DNA from: Jaltomata sinuosa
Taxonomy: Eukaryota; Streptophyta; Magnoliopsida; Solanales; Solanaceae
Direction of reading: 5' to 3'
DNA: 64,000 bases
NCBI GenBank assembly: GCA_003996215.1
Contig: QJPP01004105.1
Location: 1 to 64,000 of the forward strand
A model generated the notes under the pieces. The model did no database searches. It was not told where the DNA came from and saw only the letters and a program-made list of their open reading frames with translations. A program made the position numbers and the translations under genes. Shown here piece by piece: positions 1 through 8,809 of this stretch; the stretch's first letter is position 1, and every line of letters starts with the position of its first letter.

Positions 1-1148
1 TTATATGTGATAGTTAACTGTGTATCTTCTAATTTATATGGTTTCATTTCTTCTAACCATTTTATTCCTAATATAATATTATTATTTCCTTGATATATCT
101 TAAATTTTATTGTCATTGGTATTCCACCAATAATTAATTCTTTTTCTACTGAGTCTTTAAAGGCTACAAATTTTTTTGGTAAATCTGAGTTTTCTATATG
201 ATTTATTTCTTCTTCTGTTACTAATTCTCTTGTTATATAATTCTCTTCTTGTCCTGTATTTATTATTATAATAAATTTTCTTTGTTCTAATATTCCAGTT
301 ATATAATAATGATTCGGCTCTATTTCTTTTATTGTTACTGAGTTTCTTGAGGATTGTGGTGTATCACTATAGTTTCTCCTTCTAGATGTACTTATTCTAT
401 CACTTATAATTTCTAAGTTTTCTTCTGCATCTATTTCTCTATAACTATAGTCATTACTATCTATTTGTTCGAATGGATTTTCTATTTTTATTCGATTGAT
501 TTTATTTTTTGCTGTTATTTTATGTTTAGTTGTTAATACATATAAATTTTTACATCTGGCTGTGAATACTTTACTTCCTGGGGCTAGTTCAATTCCTGTC
601 ATTTTCCAATATAATACTAATGATTTATCTATGTTGCAATCATTTATTGGTACTGAATAATTTGCACTTATTATGAATTTAAATTTTTGGTATATTAGGT
701 TTCCTTTTACTGCACTTATTACGCTTTTCTCTATAGGTTCAATTATTCTATCGTCTGCTATGTATATTTCTATTGGTGTATCTATTCCTTCTCTAAAACA
801 TGCTTTTATTAATATTTCTGTTCCTCCTAGATGTACATATCTTATTGGCTCTTTAGTTTTTAGTGCTTGTATTTCTTTATTTATCCCTCTTTTATTTATT
901 ATAGGTATTCTTGCTTTTCCTTTTGTATATCTACAATCTATTATATGTTCTTTTTGGCTTACCACATAATATTCTTCTTTTTGTCTTCTAAACATATTTT
1001 TTAGTTTTGGTAATTTGAATATTTTTTCTACACTTAAATCTAATTCTTTTCCTTTTATTTGTTCAAATATATCAAATATAACTTTTTGTTCTGAGGATTC
1101 TTCATTCATATGTTCTTCTTTATTTATTAATACTTCTTCTTCAGACAT
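1..1148 (-). CDS. EPRV movement protein, left copy, 3' end cut by window edge
   Basis: This is the second copy of the viral 30K-type movement protein. It starts with ATG at 1148, overlapping the coat-protein stop by 8 nt, and stays open to base 1. By alignment to the copy at 7610-8809 only about 11 codons lie outside the window. It carries two in-frame deletions relative to that copy, 6 nt near 1070 and 12 nt near 465, and otherwise differs by scattered substitutions. The C-terminal retropepsin-like motif with Asn-Thr-Gly in place of Asp-Thr-Gly is present here too (about bases 260-275). Products of this family form tubules at plasmodesmata for cell-to-cell spread. Whether this copy is expressed cannot be told. 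Confidence 0.82.
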   Translation of the reverse strand, partial: MSEEEVLINKEEHMNEESSEQKVIFDIFEQIKGKELDLSVEKIFKLPKLKNMFRRQKEEYYVVSQKEHIIDCRYTKGKARIPIINKRGINKEIQALKTKEPIRYVHLGGTEILIKACFREGIDTPIEIYIADDRIIEPIEKSVISAVKGNLIYQKFKFIISANYSVPINDCNIDKSLVLYWKMTGIELAPGSKVFTARCKNLYVLTTKHKITAKNKINRIKIENPFEQIDSNDYSYREIDAEENLEIISDRISTSRRRNYSDTPQSSRNSVTIKEIEPNHYYITGILEQRKFIIIINTGQEENYITRELVTEEEINHIENSDLPKKFVAFKDSVEKELIIGGIPMTIKFKIYQGNNNIILGIKWLEEMKPYKLEDTQLTITY

Positions 1149-2904
1149 TATCTAATTCTTCTTCGTTTTCTAATTCTTCATATAATTCATTTTCAGATAA
1201 TTCATATATGCTATCATCATCACTTAATTCATAGTCTAAATATTCTAGTTGCATGTATTCTTCATTATTTATTATTATTTCTGCTACCTGCCTTCTTTTA
1301 GGATTTCTAGGTAATCTACAATCTTTAGCTAAATGTCCTAATTTTCCGCAATTATAACATGTACATTCTGTTATTTTCTTTTGTGGTCTAAATGGTTTAT
1401 TATTATTACTATTTCTTACATAATATTGTCTCCTAGGCCTTTTATTTCTAAAGTGGGTTTTATATCTTTTAAATTTTCCTGGTTTCCTATTCTTTTTATA
1501 ATAATTATTTGTGCATCCAAATTGAGGTGCTACTCTATCTCTGCAACATTGTAGATTTTTTATTATAGTTTTTTCCATCTTCATTTTTGTTTTGTACTTT
1601 TCACATATTCCTGAATACCATGTTTGCAAAAATTTTACCATAGCTCCTAGTGTATCTTGTAATCCTGCATTATTCCAATCTTTTATTATTTTTGTACTAA
1701 ATGGTTCTGGTAATTTTGTAAAATATAATTTTCTTACTTCCTTTGCTTCTTCTGGCGTATATTTACCTTTATAATAATATTCTCTAAATACACATGTATA
1801 TTCATCTATATAACACATATTACATATTGCTAATTTTAACATTAAATTTCTATTTAATTGTTTATCTTTATTCTGTTCTTCTGTTTCTGTGGTTGTACTA
1901 CTAAATTCATTTCGTATTGCTATCTCATATTTCTTTAGAATATCTATAGCTGTGGTTGCTGTTTTATCGTCTATAGTTTTATTACTTCTTAGCGTATTTA
2001 TATATTCTTCTGATAAGTTATGTAACCATAATTTTACTGTTCCTAAGAGTGTTCGTTCTATATATCCTGGTGTTTCTGTTATGCTTATCTTATTGTCTAT
2101 TAACTGTTTTGCTATATATCCTATCCATAGTTGAATTGCTTTATTTATGTCTGTTACACAGTCTAACTCTAAGAAATTACTATTCTGATTGGTTGGTTTT
2201 GGAGTCCATTTTCTATTTAATCTTTTATCCCATAAAGTCTTTTCTCTATCAGATTCTCTATAGTCAACTGTATAGTATATTGGATTTAATATTTTCGGGT
2301 TTTTAACTCCTGATGTACTAGCTTCTTGTTTTTTATCTTTTTCAACATCCTCTGCATTTATTTCAATATCTTCATCTATTTTTTCTATATTTGCTATCAT
2401 TTCTGTGTAAGTTTCACTTGTTTCTGAATTTCTCTCTGTTTGTTCATCATTCACTTCATTGATTTCATCTATATCTATTTCTTCTTTAATTGGTTCTTCC
2501 ATTTGTAATTTTTCTTTAAAATTTTCTATTTCTGTTCTTAGTTTTGTCTCAATCTCTTTTTCTTTTTGTTTTGCCTCATATAGTTCCTTTAACCTTTTTA
2601 ATTCTTTTTCTAAAGCTAATATCTTTTCATTTTTTACTTCTTCAATTTGTTGTATTTCTTGTTTTGCTTGTTGTTTAATAATAGTTATTTCCTTTTTTCT
2701 ATCTATTTCTTCATTTTCCTTAGCTACTCTTACCATTGTTGTTAAACTATCTTCTAGTCTTAAGGATTCTTTTTCTAACATCAAGCTTAGGTTTTCTCCT
2801 ATTTTTTTATAGCGTCTACCTAAATTTGAAAATACTATTTTTATTTTTAATCCATCTTGATTTTCATATGTTTTTTCATCTATAGCAAATTCTTCTTTAT
2901 TCAT
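1141..2904 (-). CDS. EPRV coat protein (left copy), 587 aa
   Basis: This is the open reading frame for the pararetroviral capsid protein. It has a Lys/Glu-rich coiled-coil N-terminal third (roughly residues 60-150), an acidic stretch, a central capsid region, a Lys/Arg-rich segment, a CCHC zinc knuckle (CX2CX4HX4C, about residues 516-529) and a very acidic C-terminus. The knuckle and basic region are typical of caulimovirid capsid proteins and bind pregenomic RNA. Stop and start signals are tightly packed: 2 nt separate it from the upstream small ORF and its last 8 nt overlap the movement-protein ATG. It is uninterrupted. Compared with the second copy, bases about 1580-2880 are clearly divergent whereas the last 440 nt are nearly identical. 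Confidence 0.88.
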   Translation of the reverse strand: MNKEEFAIDEKTYENQDGLKIKIVFSNLGRRYKKIGENLSLMLEKESLRLEDSLTTMVRVAKENEEIDRKKEITIIKQQAKQEIQQIEEVKNEKILALEKELKRLKELYEAKQKEKEIETKLRTEIENFKEKLQMEEPIKEEIDIDEINEVNDEQTERNSETSETYTEMIANIEKIDEDIEINAEDVEKDKKQEASTSGVKNPKILNPIYYTVDYRESDREKTLWDKRLNRKWTPKPTNQNSNFLELDCVTDINKAIQLWIGYIAKQLIDNKISITETPGYIERTLLGTVKLWLHNLSEEYINTLRSNKTIDDKTATTAIDILKKYEIAIRNEFSSTTTETEEQNKDKQLNRNLMLKLAICNMCYIDEYTCVFREYYYKGKYTPEEAKEVRKLYFTKLPEPFSTKIIKDWNNAGLQDTLGAMVKFLQTWYSGICEKYKTKMKMEKTIIKNLQCCRDRVAPQFGCTNNYYKKNRKPGKFKRYKTHFRNKRPRRQYYVRNSNNNKPFRPQKKITECTCYNCGKLGHLAKDCRLPRNPKRRQVAEIIINNEEYMQLEYLDYELSDDDSIYELSENELYEELENEEELDNV

Positions 2905-2906
2905 CT

Positions 2907-3104
2907 TTATATGTTATGTTGAAGTTTATATTCTAAACTATCTATTTGTAGTTGTAAGTAAAATATTGTTTTTCTCTGTGCTTTTAGAGATTCTTTGCAA
3001 ACTCCTGCAATCATGTTATAGTTAAGTCTATTTTGTCTATGTTCTAATTCTTGTCTTTTCCTTATGATTACTCTATTGAGTTCTTGTCTATATTCGTTGC
3101 TCAT
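2907..3104 (-). CDS. EPRV small ORF 2 (left copy), 65 aa coiled-coil protein
   Basis: This short ORF sits between viral ORF 1 and the coat protein and overlaps ORF 1 by 17 nt. The product is rich in Gln, Arg, Lys and Leu with heptad-like spacing, so a coiled coil is likely. It is identical in length to the copy at 10574-10771, with at most one or two base differences. In caulimovirids small proteins at this map position are often virion-associated or transmission-related, but I do not recognise this one by sequence. Confidence 0.6.
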   Translation of the reverse strand: MSNEYRQELNRVIIRKRQELEHRQNRLNYNMIAGVCKESLKAQRKTIFYLQLQIDSLEYKLQHNI

Positions 3105-3294
3105 TTTCCTTAAGATATTTAGCTTTTAAGTATTTAACATATTTATATTCTATCTTAGATATGATCTCTATTATCTTTTGTGATTTATCATTTTCTATTT
3201 GTATGATACTAAGTTGTTTATAAACTGGATATAACTTTTCTAATTTTCTTTTTGATTTTTTTATCTTTCTTTTAATTTGTTTTAATTCATCCAT
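3088..3294 (-). CDS. EPRV small ORF 1 (left copy), 68 aa Lys-rich coiled-coil protein
   Basis: The ORF is open further upstream, but the likely start is the ATG at 3294, which matches the other copy, where the ATG follows the tRNA primer site by one base. The upstream extension here is reading through a foreign inverted insertion. The product is strongly basic (Lys-rich) with Leu/Ile heptads. Function is unknown. Conservation in both copies argues that it is a real viral gene. Confidence 0.55.
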   Translation of the reverse strand: MDELKQIKRKIKKSKRKLEKLYPVYKQLSIIQIENDKSQKIIEIISKIEYKYVKYLKAKYLKENEQRI

Positions 3295-3295
3295 A

Positions 3296-3303
3296 GCTCT
3301 GAT
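3296..3303 (-). other. Remnant of EPRV tRNA-Met primer-binding site
   Basis: Only the last eight bases (ATCAGAGC) of the 12-base primer site remain. The first part is separated from it by an inverted coat-protein fragment (3304-3411). The intact site is at 10963-10974. Confidence 0.75.
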
Positions 3304-3411
3304 GTAAATAAAACAATACAACTATGGATAGGAAATATAGCAAAACAATTGGTAGATAATAAGATAAGTGTAGCAGATGCACCAGGATATATAGAAAGAA
3401 CATTCTTAGGA
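3304..3411 (+). pseudogene. Inverted 108-bp coat-protein fragment inserted in the EPRV primer site
   Basis: Read on the plus strand this stretch encodes an internal piece of the viral coat protein (beginning Val-Asn-Lys-Thr-Ile-Gln-Leu-Trp). It corresponds to the reverse complement of roughly 9709-9816 and matches the right-hand copy rather than the left. It lies between the leader and the remaining 3' half of the primer site at the joint between two genome copies. It looks like filler DNA captured during end joining. Confidence 0.82.
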
Positions 3412-3606
3412 AGAGCAAACTCAGGGGTGGTCCTCATGTTCTTTCTTTTCATACTAGTTTATCTAGAATAGTCTTAGGAATTCTATATGGTGTAGTCCTT
3501 TTGTATAGAATCTTAAATAGTTTGCTTATTTTCCTAGGATTTTTAACAAACTTTATCTTATATTTATTCCTACTTCTTTTTTTCCAAATTTCAAAATAGT
3601 TTTCCA

Positions 3607-3864
3607 TTAATCTGAATCTAATTCTAAGTCATCTATATTAAATTCTCTTAGTTCTAAGTCTAGTTCTCGCAATTCTATCTGGTACCATTCTTGATTCATT
3701 AATGCTGGTTCTTCGTCATTAAATATTTTTTCCCATATTAATTTCTTTAAGTCTGTTATTCCTAAATCTTTAAGTACATATAAGACTAATATTTTATAAT
3801 CATAAATCATTTCATCATGTAAATAAGTAAAATAATTAGGCATAATTTCGTTATTCATGTTCAT
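3607..3864 (-). CDS. EPRV leader ORF, 85 aa acidic protein
   Basis: This ATG-initiated ORF lies between the viral promoter (TATA near 4350) and the primer site, within the presumed pregenomic RNA leader. The product ends in a run rich in Glu, Asp and Leu. Caulimovirid leaders usually hold several short upstream ORFs bypassed by ribosome shunting, and 85 codons is long for one of those. I do not recognise it. No second copy exists in the window for comparison. Confidence 0.4.
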   Translation of the reverse strand: MNMNNEIMPNYFTYLHDEMIYDYKILVLYVLKDLGITDLKKLIWEKIFNDEEPALMNQEWYQIELRELDLELREFNIDDLELDSD

Positions 3865-4268
3865 CTTTATGCTTTGCTTTTTTGATTAATTCCCTCATAC
3901 CATAGCATGTTAATAACATTACACTTGATTATTATTACTAGATTTATTTTAACCATACTCTCTTATTGTTAACACCGTACTTTTCAAGGTACTTTCCCCT
4001 CCTAGATAATACCACTCTGTTTACTCCCATTACGGCCTTCTCATCTTTTCGCCTTGGTTTCAACCTCTGGATATTATTTTCGGATTGTTTCCCCTGTTTC
4101 CTCATGTCAACAATTCAAAAATATGATCAAATAATTCTAGCAAATAATAATAAATATAACTTATTTATGCATGCTATGATATTCAGGAATCAATAATTTA
4201 GCTATACATAGTTATGAACAAATATACCTTACTCTTATCTTGCTCCATAGATGTTTGAAAGTTGTTAT

Positions 4269-4274
4269 TTTATT
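4269..4274 (-). terminator. Possible EPRV polyadenylation signal (AATAAA)
   Basis: AATAAA on the minus strand lies about 75 nt downstream of the TATA element. This is the usual arrangement in caulimovirids, where terminally redundant pregenomic RNA passes the signal once and ends at it the second time. The motif is common in AT-rich DNA, so support comes mainly from position. Confidence 0.45.
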
Positions 4275-4348
4275 TATGGAAATATTTTTGTGTACAAGAA
4301 GGGTGCTCTCCGTCAAGAAAGTCTTGCCTTCTCTTTTCTAATACTAGC

Positions 4349-4356
4349 TATTTATA
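4349..4356 (-). promoter_or_regulatory. EPRV promoter TATA box
   Basis: A clean TATAAATA sits on the minus strand between the end of the last viral ORF (4668) and the leader. It is the expected position for the promoter that drives terminally redundant pregenomic RNA. Transcription would start near 4320 and run leftward. Just upstream (4395-4480) a short sequence around CCTAATGTCC is repeated three times and could hold factor-binding sites. Confidence 0.6.
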
Positions 4357-4667
4357 GAAGAAATTTAGCAATGTCCTAATCTTTTTTCACTATTTCTACT
4401 TTAAACCTAATGTCCTATTTTACTATTCCTACTTTACACCTAATGTCCTATTTCACTATTCCTACTTTACACCTAATGCTTGCATTTTACATGTGCATAT
4501 TACAAAATTCAAAGAAAACACTACATATGTCCTTCTATCTACTATTACTACTTTACAACTCAACAAAAAACAAAATTCTTTACATCTTTTCTTCCGTTCA
4601 TTATTTTGTTTTGTCTTCTTTGTCTCCCGATAGCTATTATCTTCTGGCTTCTTCTAGCTTTTTCTTC

Positions 4668-4892
4668 TTACTCCAGCTGTACCTCGGGAATTACATTATT
4701 TTCTCCTTGACACTTAGAACATTTGTGGTCCCTAATTAATTTACAATATCTTGTCATCAACTCTTCTGAAATAAAATTTTTTCTAATAGCTCGCGTCAAT
4801 GGCTGTTCTTCTGGTCTCAATAGGCTAAATGCCCACTGTCTTATTTCTTCCATGTCATTAATGCGTTCTTCTCTACAAGTTGAATATATCAT
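4668..4892 (-). CDS. EPRV terminal ORF, 74 aa with CxxC motif
   Basis: This small ORF starts in an ATGA overlap with the stop of the preceding transactivator-position ORF. The product is rich in Glu and Arg and ends with a Cys-X2-Cys pair. It may be the C-terminal part of the transactivator gene separated by a frame change, or an independent small gene translated by reinitiation. I cannot decide between these from one copy. Confidence 0.45.
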   Translation of the reverse strand: MIYSTCREERINDMEEIRQWAFSLLRPEEQPLTRAIRKNFISEELMTRYCKLIRDHKCSKCQGENNVIPEVQLE

Positions 4893-5773
4893 AGTTTGTT
4901 CTCTTGCGTAGTAGCTCCATATAGGGTTCCTCGTGTGAGTCCTATCTTGATAACTTGAATAACTGGTTTGATCTCGTCGTATAATATTTCGGCTGTGGCT
5001 GAATATATCCTGATATAAAATAATGTTCCTTTAGTTATCTTCTTGTATTGCGTAAATGCTCTATGTAGCTCCGGTAATTTAGCTATTTCATCTCCTGTGC
5101 TCGTATATACTGTATGTAATAGCCCATAATGGTAGCATGTCGCTACTAGATTCGCACTAGTTTTTGGCTGTGCTATTAGCTTATTATATCCTTGTAGGCT
5201 CTGGGTTATGTAGTCTTCATCTGGTTTAGTGGTAGTTTTGGATCTTGGATTTTTATTTAGAAATAATTGGATTTTGTGGATATTATTTATATATGACTGG
5301 GTTATGTGGTTGTAGATCTTTTTATCCTGGCTTAGGCTGTCTTTATATGTATTTATTTGTGGAGGTATAAATGGAGTTCTTTGGTTTTTTGGAGTCGGGA
5401 TATATGGAGTTTCAAAAAGTTTATTTAGATTTGTACTGACATATTTTCTTTCTTCTTTTGTAGCTGCCCTGCTGGTAGATGTTTCACCTGCATAAATCAA
5501 AGTATTTTGGGGTTTTAGGTGTTTCCCACCGTCACCTTTTAGCTCTGGAATTTTAATGTCTTCCGATCGACATAGATCCGCATACTTACCATGCTGCTGG
5601 CTAGCTTTAATTTGTAATATCTCTTTGTTCAAGTTATCGACTTCTTTGCAGAGAGTCGTCATAACTTTAAGTATATCATCCACAGTAGCTTTTTTAATAA
5701 CTTCTTCAGTTTGAGTAGACTTGTCTTGATATGTAATCTGCAATTGTATTTTTATTAGTACCAATAACTTCAA
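4889..5773 (-). CDS. EPRV ORF in transactivator/inclusion-body position
   Basis: The open frame spans 294 codons and overlaps the end of the RT/RNase H frame by 68 nt. No ATG is present at the beginning of the open frame. The first ATG is at 5662, giving 257 residues. It is the last large gene before the promoter, where caulimoviruses and solendoviruses encode the translational transactivator (TAV), which allows reinitiation on polycistronic RNA and forms inclusion bodies. The tightly coupled stop and start codons throughout this virus suit a TAV-dependent strategy. I see no diagnostic motif, so the call rests on map position. The N-terminal part has a predicted coiled coil. Confidence 0.55.
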   Translation of the reverse strand: MKLLVLIKIQLQITYQDKSTQTEEVIKKATVDDILKVMTTLCKEVDNLNKEILQIKASQQHGKYADLCRSEDIKIPELKGDGGKHLKPQNTLIYAGETSTSRAATKEERKYVSTNLNKLFETPYIPTPKNQRTPFIPPQINTYKDSLSQDKKIYNHITQSYINNIHKIQLFLNKNPRSKTTTKPDEDYITQSLQGYNKLIAQPKTSANLVATCYHYGLLHTVYTSTGDEIAKLPELHRAFTQYKKITKGTLFYIRIYSATAEILYDEIKPVIQVIKIGLTRGTLYGATTQENKL

Positions 5774-6833
5774 TTGTAAATGTAAAATTTAATATATTTA
5801 ATACAAGTCTTCGTATCTCCTTTGTAGTAACTGAATCCTGTAATTTCTTCGTCAACCACCATTTTACTTGCGTATTATCTGTTCTAATAACACATTTATT
5901 ATACACAATATATGGTTCAAAGGCTAACAAACATTTATATATTGAATATAGTTCCTTGCGATTTATCTCCCATTTTATTTCCGGATTTGTGAATGTTCCT
6001 GAGTAATATTGACAATGGTGTTCTATTTTTTCTTTATCATATTTATATTTCAATACTCCTCCATAACTGATTTCACTTGCATCTGATTCAACTATATATA
6101 TAAATTTTCTATTTTCGTCTGGAAAACATAGTTTTGGTAAATTCTTGCATAGTAGTTTTATTTTTCTTATTTGTTCTTGGTCTTTATTATCGAAGTAATA
6201 CTCTACATCTTTCTTTATTTTCTTGTGTAATGGCTTTAGATTTTCTGCTAATTTTGGTATATATTCTCTTACTTGATTTACTAGTCCTAAAAATGATTGT
6301 AATTTCTTTTTTGTATCTATCTGTTCATCAGAATTTATTATTTTTTGTACTATGTGTGGTTGCATTTTTATACCATTTTTATCTATCTCTCTTCCTAGAA
6401 ATTCTATTTGTGTTTTCATTATTTCTGCTTTTTTCTTGCTTAGACTGATTCCTGCACGTGTAACAATATGTATAAATTTCTCTAGTAATTTTATATGTTC
6501 ATCTTGAGTTCTAGAATATAATAATATATCATCTATGTATACTATACAATTTTCTAGTTGATTAAAATAATTATCCATAAAATGTTGATAGCTACCTGGT
6601 GCATTTTTATATCCAAAAGGTAGTACATTCCATTCATAAAATCCTTGTGGTACTGTGAATGCTGTTAATTTTTTAGATTCGTCTTCTAACTTAAGGTGAT
6701 AAAATCCTGATTTACAATCAAACTTACTAAAGTAATTATATCCTTGAACTTGTCTTATTTTTAATATCTTATTTGGTATCGGATAATTGTATGTTTTAGT
6801 TTTAGCATTTAAATTTCTATAATCAATAACCAT
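5706..6833 (-). pseudogene. EPRV reverse transcriptase and RNase H (3' part of broken pol)
   Basis: The 375-codon open segment holds the RT core, with the PQGF-type motif near residues 62-65 and the catalytic YIDD box at 99-102, followed by RNase H with the acidic residues D251, E294, D319 and D366. It is in the same frame as the protease segment (7050-7610) and is separated from it only by two nonsense codons, TAG at 7050-7052 and TAA at 6909-6911. This was therefore one protease-RT-RNase H gene, as in other pararetroviruses. It cannot make a full polyprotein as it stands. The N-terminal part of the RT domain is in the interrupted stretch. Confidence 0.9.
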
Positions 6834-7049
6834 CCTACTTTTTCCTCTTTTTTGTTCACTATGTTTATTTACTATAAATGCTGGACTTGTATGTTTACTG
6901 TTACTTTCTTATATATATTTATTTTCTAATAATTCTTTGATATGCATTTTAAATTCATCTAAATCATCAAAATTATATTTTAAAGGTTTTTGTGTAATTA
7001 TGCTATTTTCATCAATTAATTCTATTTTTACTTTAGTTTTATGTTTTTC

Positions 7050-7610
7050 CTATCCTTTTAATGGATTTTCACTATATAATGGTTCTAATTGTTCTTGGAT
7101 TAATTTTAATTTATCTATGGAGAATATAATTAACTCTATTCTGTGCTCGTTTGTTTTTACATTTTCTAATTTTTGGGTAATTTTTTCACTTCCTTTTATC
7201 AATGGGGTAGGTTTTCTAATTTTATTATATACTCGTTTAGCTGCTACTTTGTGTTTACATGGCGTTGTAAACCACCAATGTGTTTTTGTTATTATATGTG
7301 GATATAGTTTTTCTAAAAAAGGCATTCCTAATAGTATATCTTTATTTGTAAACTCATAGCTATATATTTCTTCTATAGTTAATATTTTATCCCATATTTG
7401 TAATTTTATATTCCTTGCTTTATGATTTATCATACTCCCTTCATTATTAAATCCCGTTACTACTATTGGTGTGGTTAGCTTTTCCCATTTTTCGTCTGGT
7501 AAACAATTATACTTACACACATTAGCTTCTGATCCTGTATCTATCATCGGAGTGTAATATCTATTATAATATCCTGGTACTATTATTTTAGCAAGTATGT
7601 GGATTTTCAT
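7050..7610 (-). pseudogene. EPRV aspartic protease (5' part of broken pol)
   Basis: The start is the ATG at 7610, which overlaps the movement-protein stop as TGATG. An in-frame GTG lies just before it. A retropepsin active site Asp-Thr-Gly-Ser occurs at residues 24-27, and a second conserved strand, Leu-Leu-Gly-Met-Pro-Phe-Leu, lies about 75 residues later. This protease would process the viral polyprotein. The frame ends at TAG 7050-7052 and would otherwise continue into the RT region. The segment itself is intact. Confidence 0.87.
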
Positions 7611-8809
7611 CACATTGTCCTTTTAATTATTACTTTTTTACCTTTATATGTGATAGTTAACTGTGTATCTTCTAATTTATATGGTTTCATTTCTTCTAAC
7701 CATTTTATGCCTAATATAATATTATTATTTCCTTGATATATCTTAAATTTTATTGTCATTGGTATTCCACCAATAATTAATTCTTTTTCTACTGATTCTT
7801 TAAAGGCTATAAATTCTTTTGGTAAATCTGAGTTTTCTATATGATTTATTTCTTCTTCTGTTACTAATTCCCTTATTATATAATTCTCTTCTTGTCCTGT
7901 ATTTATTATTATAATAAATTTTCTTTGTTCTAATATTCCAGTTATATAATAATGATTCTGCTCTATTTCTTTTATTGTTACTGAGTTTCTTGAGGATTGT
8001 GGTGTATCACTATAGTTTCTCCTTCTAGATGTACTTATTCTATCACTTATAATTTCTAAGTTTTCTCCTGCATCTATTTCTCTATATCTATAGTCATTAC
8101 TATCTATTACTGAGACTATTTGTTCAAATGGATTTTCTATTTTTATTCGATTAATTTTATTTTTTGCTGTTATTTTATGTTTAGTTGTTAATACATATAA
8201 ATTTTTACATCTGGCTGTGAATACTTTACTTCCTGGGGCTAGTTCAATTCCTGTCATTTTCCAATATAATACTAGTGATTTATCTATGTTGCAATCATTT
8301 ATTGGCACTGAATAATTTGCACTTATTATGAATTTAAATTTTTGGTATATTAGGTTTCCTTTTACTGCACTTATTACGCTTTTCTCTATAGGTTCAATTA
8401 TTCTATCGTCTGCTATGTATATTTCTATTGGTGTATCTATTCCTTCTCTAAAACATGCTTTTATTAATATTTCTGTTCCTCCTAGATGTACATATCTTAT
8501 TGGTTCTTTAGTTTTTAGTGCTTGTATTTCTTTATTTATCCCTCTTTTATTTATTATAGGTATTCTTGCTTTTCCTTTAGTATATCTACAATCTATTATA
8601 TGTTCTTTTTGGCTTACCACATAATATTCTTCTTTTTGTCTTCTAAACATATTTTTTAGTTTTGGTAATTTGAATATTTTTTCTACACTTAAATCTAATT
8701 CTTTTCCTTTTATTTGTTCAAATATATTTACATCAAATATAACTTTTTGTTCTGAGGATTCTTCATTCATATGTTCTTCTTTATTTATTAATACTTCTTC
8801 TTCAGACAT
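7610..8809 (-). CDS. EPRV movement protein with C-terminal degenerate protease-like domain, 399 aa
   Basis: The N-terminal two thirds match the 30K movement-protein superfamily of pararetroviruses. A hydrophobic beta-rich core surrounds a Cys-Phe-Arg-Glu-Gly-Ile-Asp segment near residue 120, the expected conserved region. The last about 110 residues look like a retropepsin fold: an Ile-rich strand leading into Asn-Thr-Gly-Gln near residue 302, then a strand ending Ile-Ile-Leu-Gly-Ile-Lys-Trp-Leu, similar to the matching strand of the viral protease. The catalytic Asp is Asn in both copies, so it would be inactive. The ATG overlaps the coat-protein stop by 8 nt and the stop overlaps the protease ATG. 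Both junctions fit reinitiation. Confidence 0.87.
   Translation of the reverse strand: MSEEEVLINKEEHMNEESSEQKVIFDVNIFEQIKGKELDLSVEKIFKLPKLKNMFRRQKEEYYVVSQKEHIIDCRYTKGKARIPIINKRGINKEIQALKTKEPIRYVHLGGTEILIKACFREGIDTPIEIYIADDRIIEPIEKSVISAVKGNLIYQKFKFIISANYSVPINDCNIDKSLVLYWKMTGIELAPGSKVFTARCKNLYVLTTKHKITAKNKINRIKIENPFEQIVSVIDSNDYRYREIDAGENLEIISDRISTSRRRNYSDTPQSSRNSVTIKEIEQNHYYITGILEQRKFIIIINTGQEENYIIRELVTEEEINHIENSDLPKEFIAFKESVEKELIIGGIPMTIKFKIYQGNNNIILGIKWLEEMKPYKLEDTQLTITYKGKKVIIKRTM

Noticed and set aside
673..969. 98-codon plus-strand ORF, repeated at 8328-8624
   Set aside because: It is antisense to the movement-protein gene in both copies; Leu/Ile/Ser-rich shadow composition.
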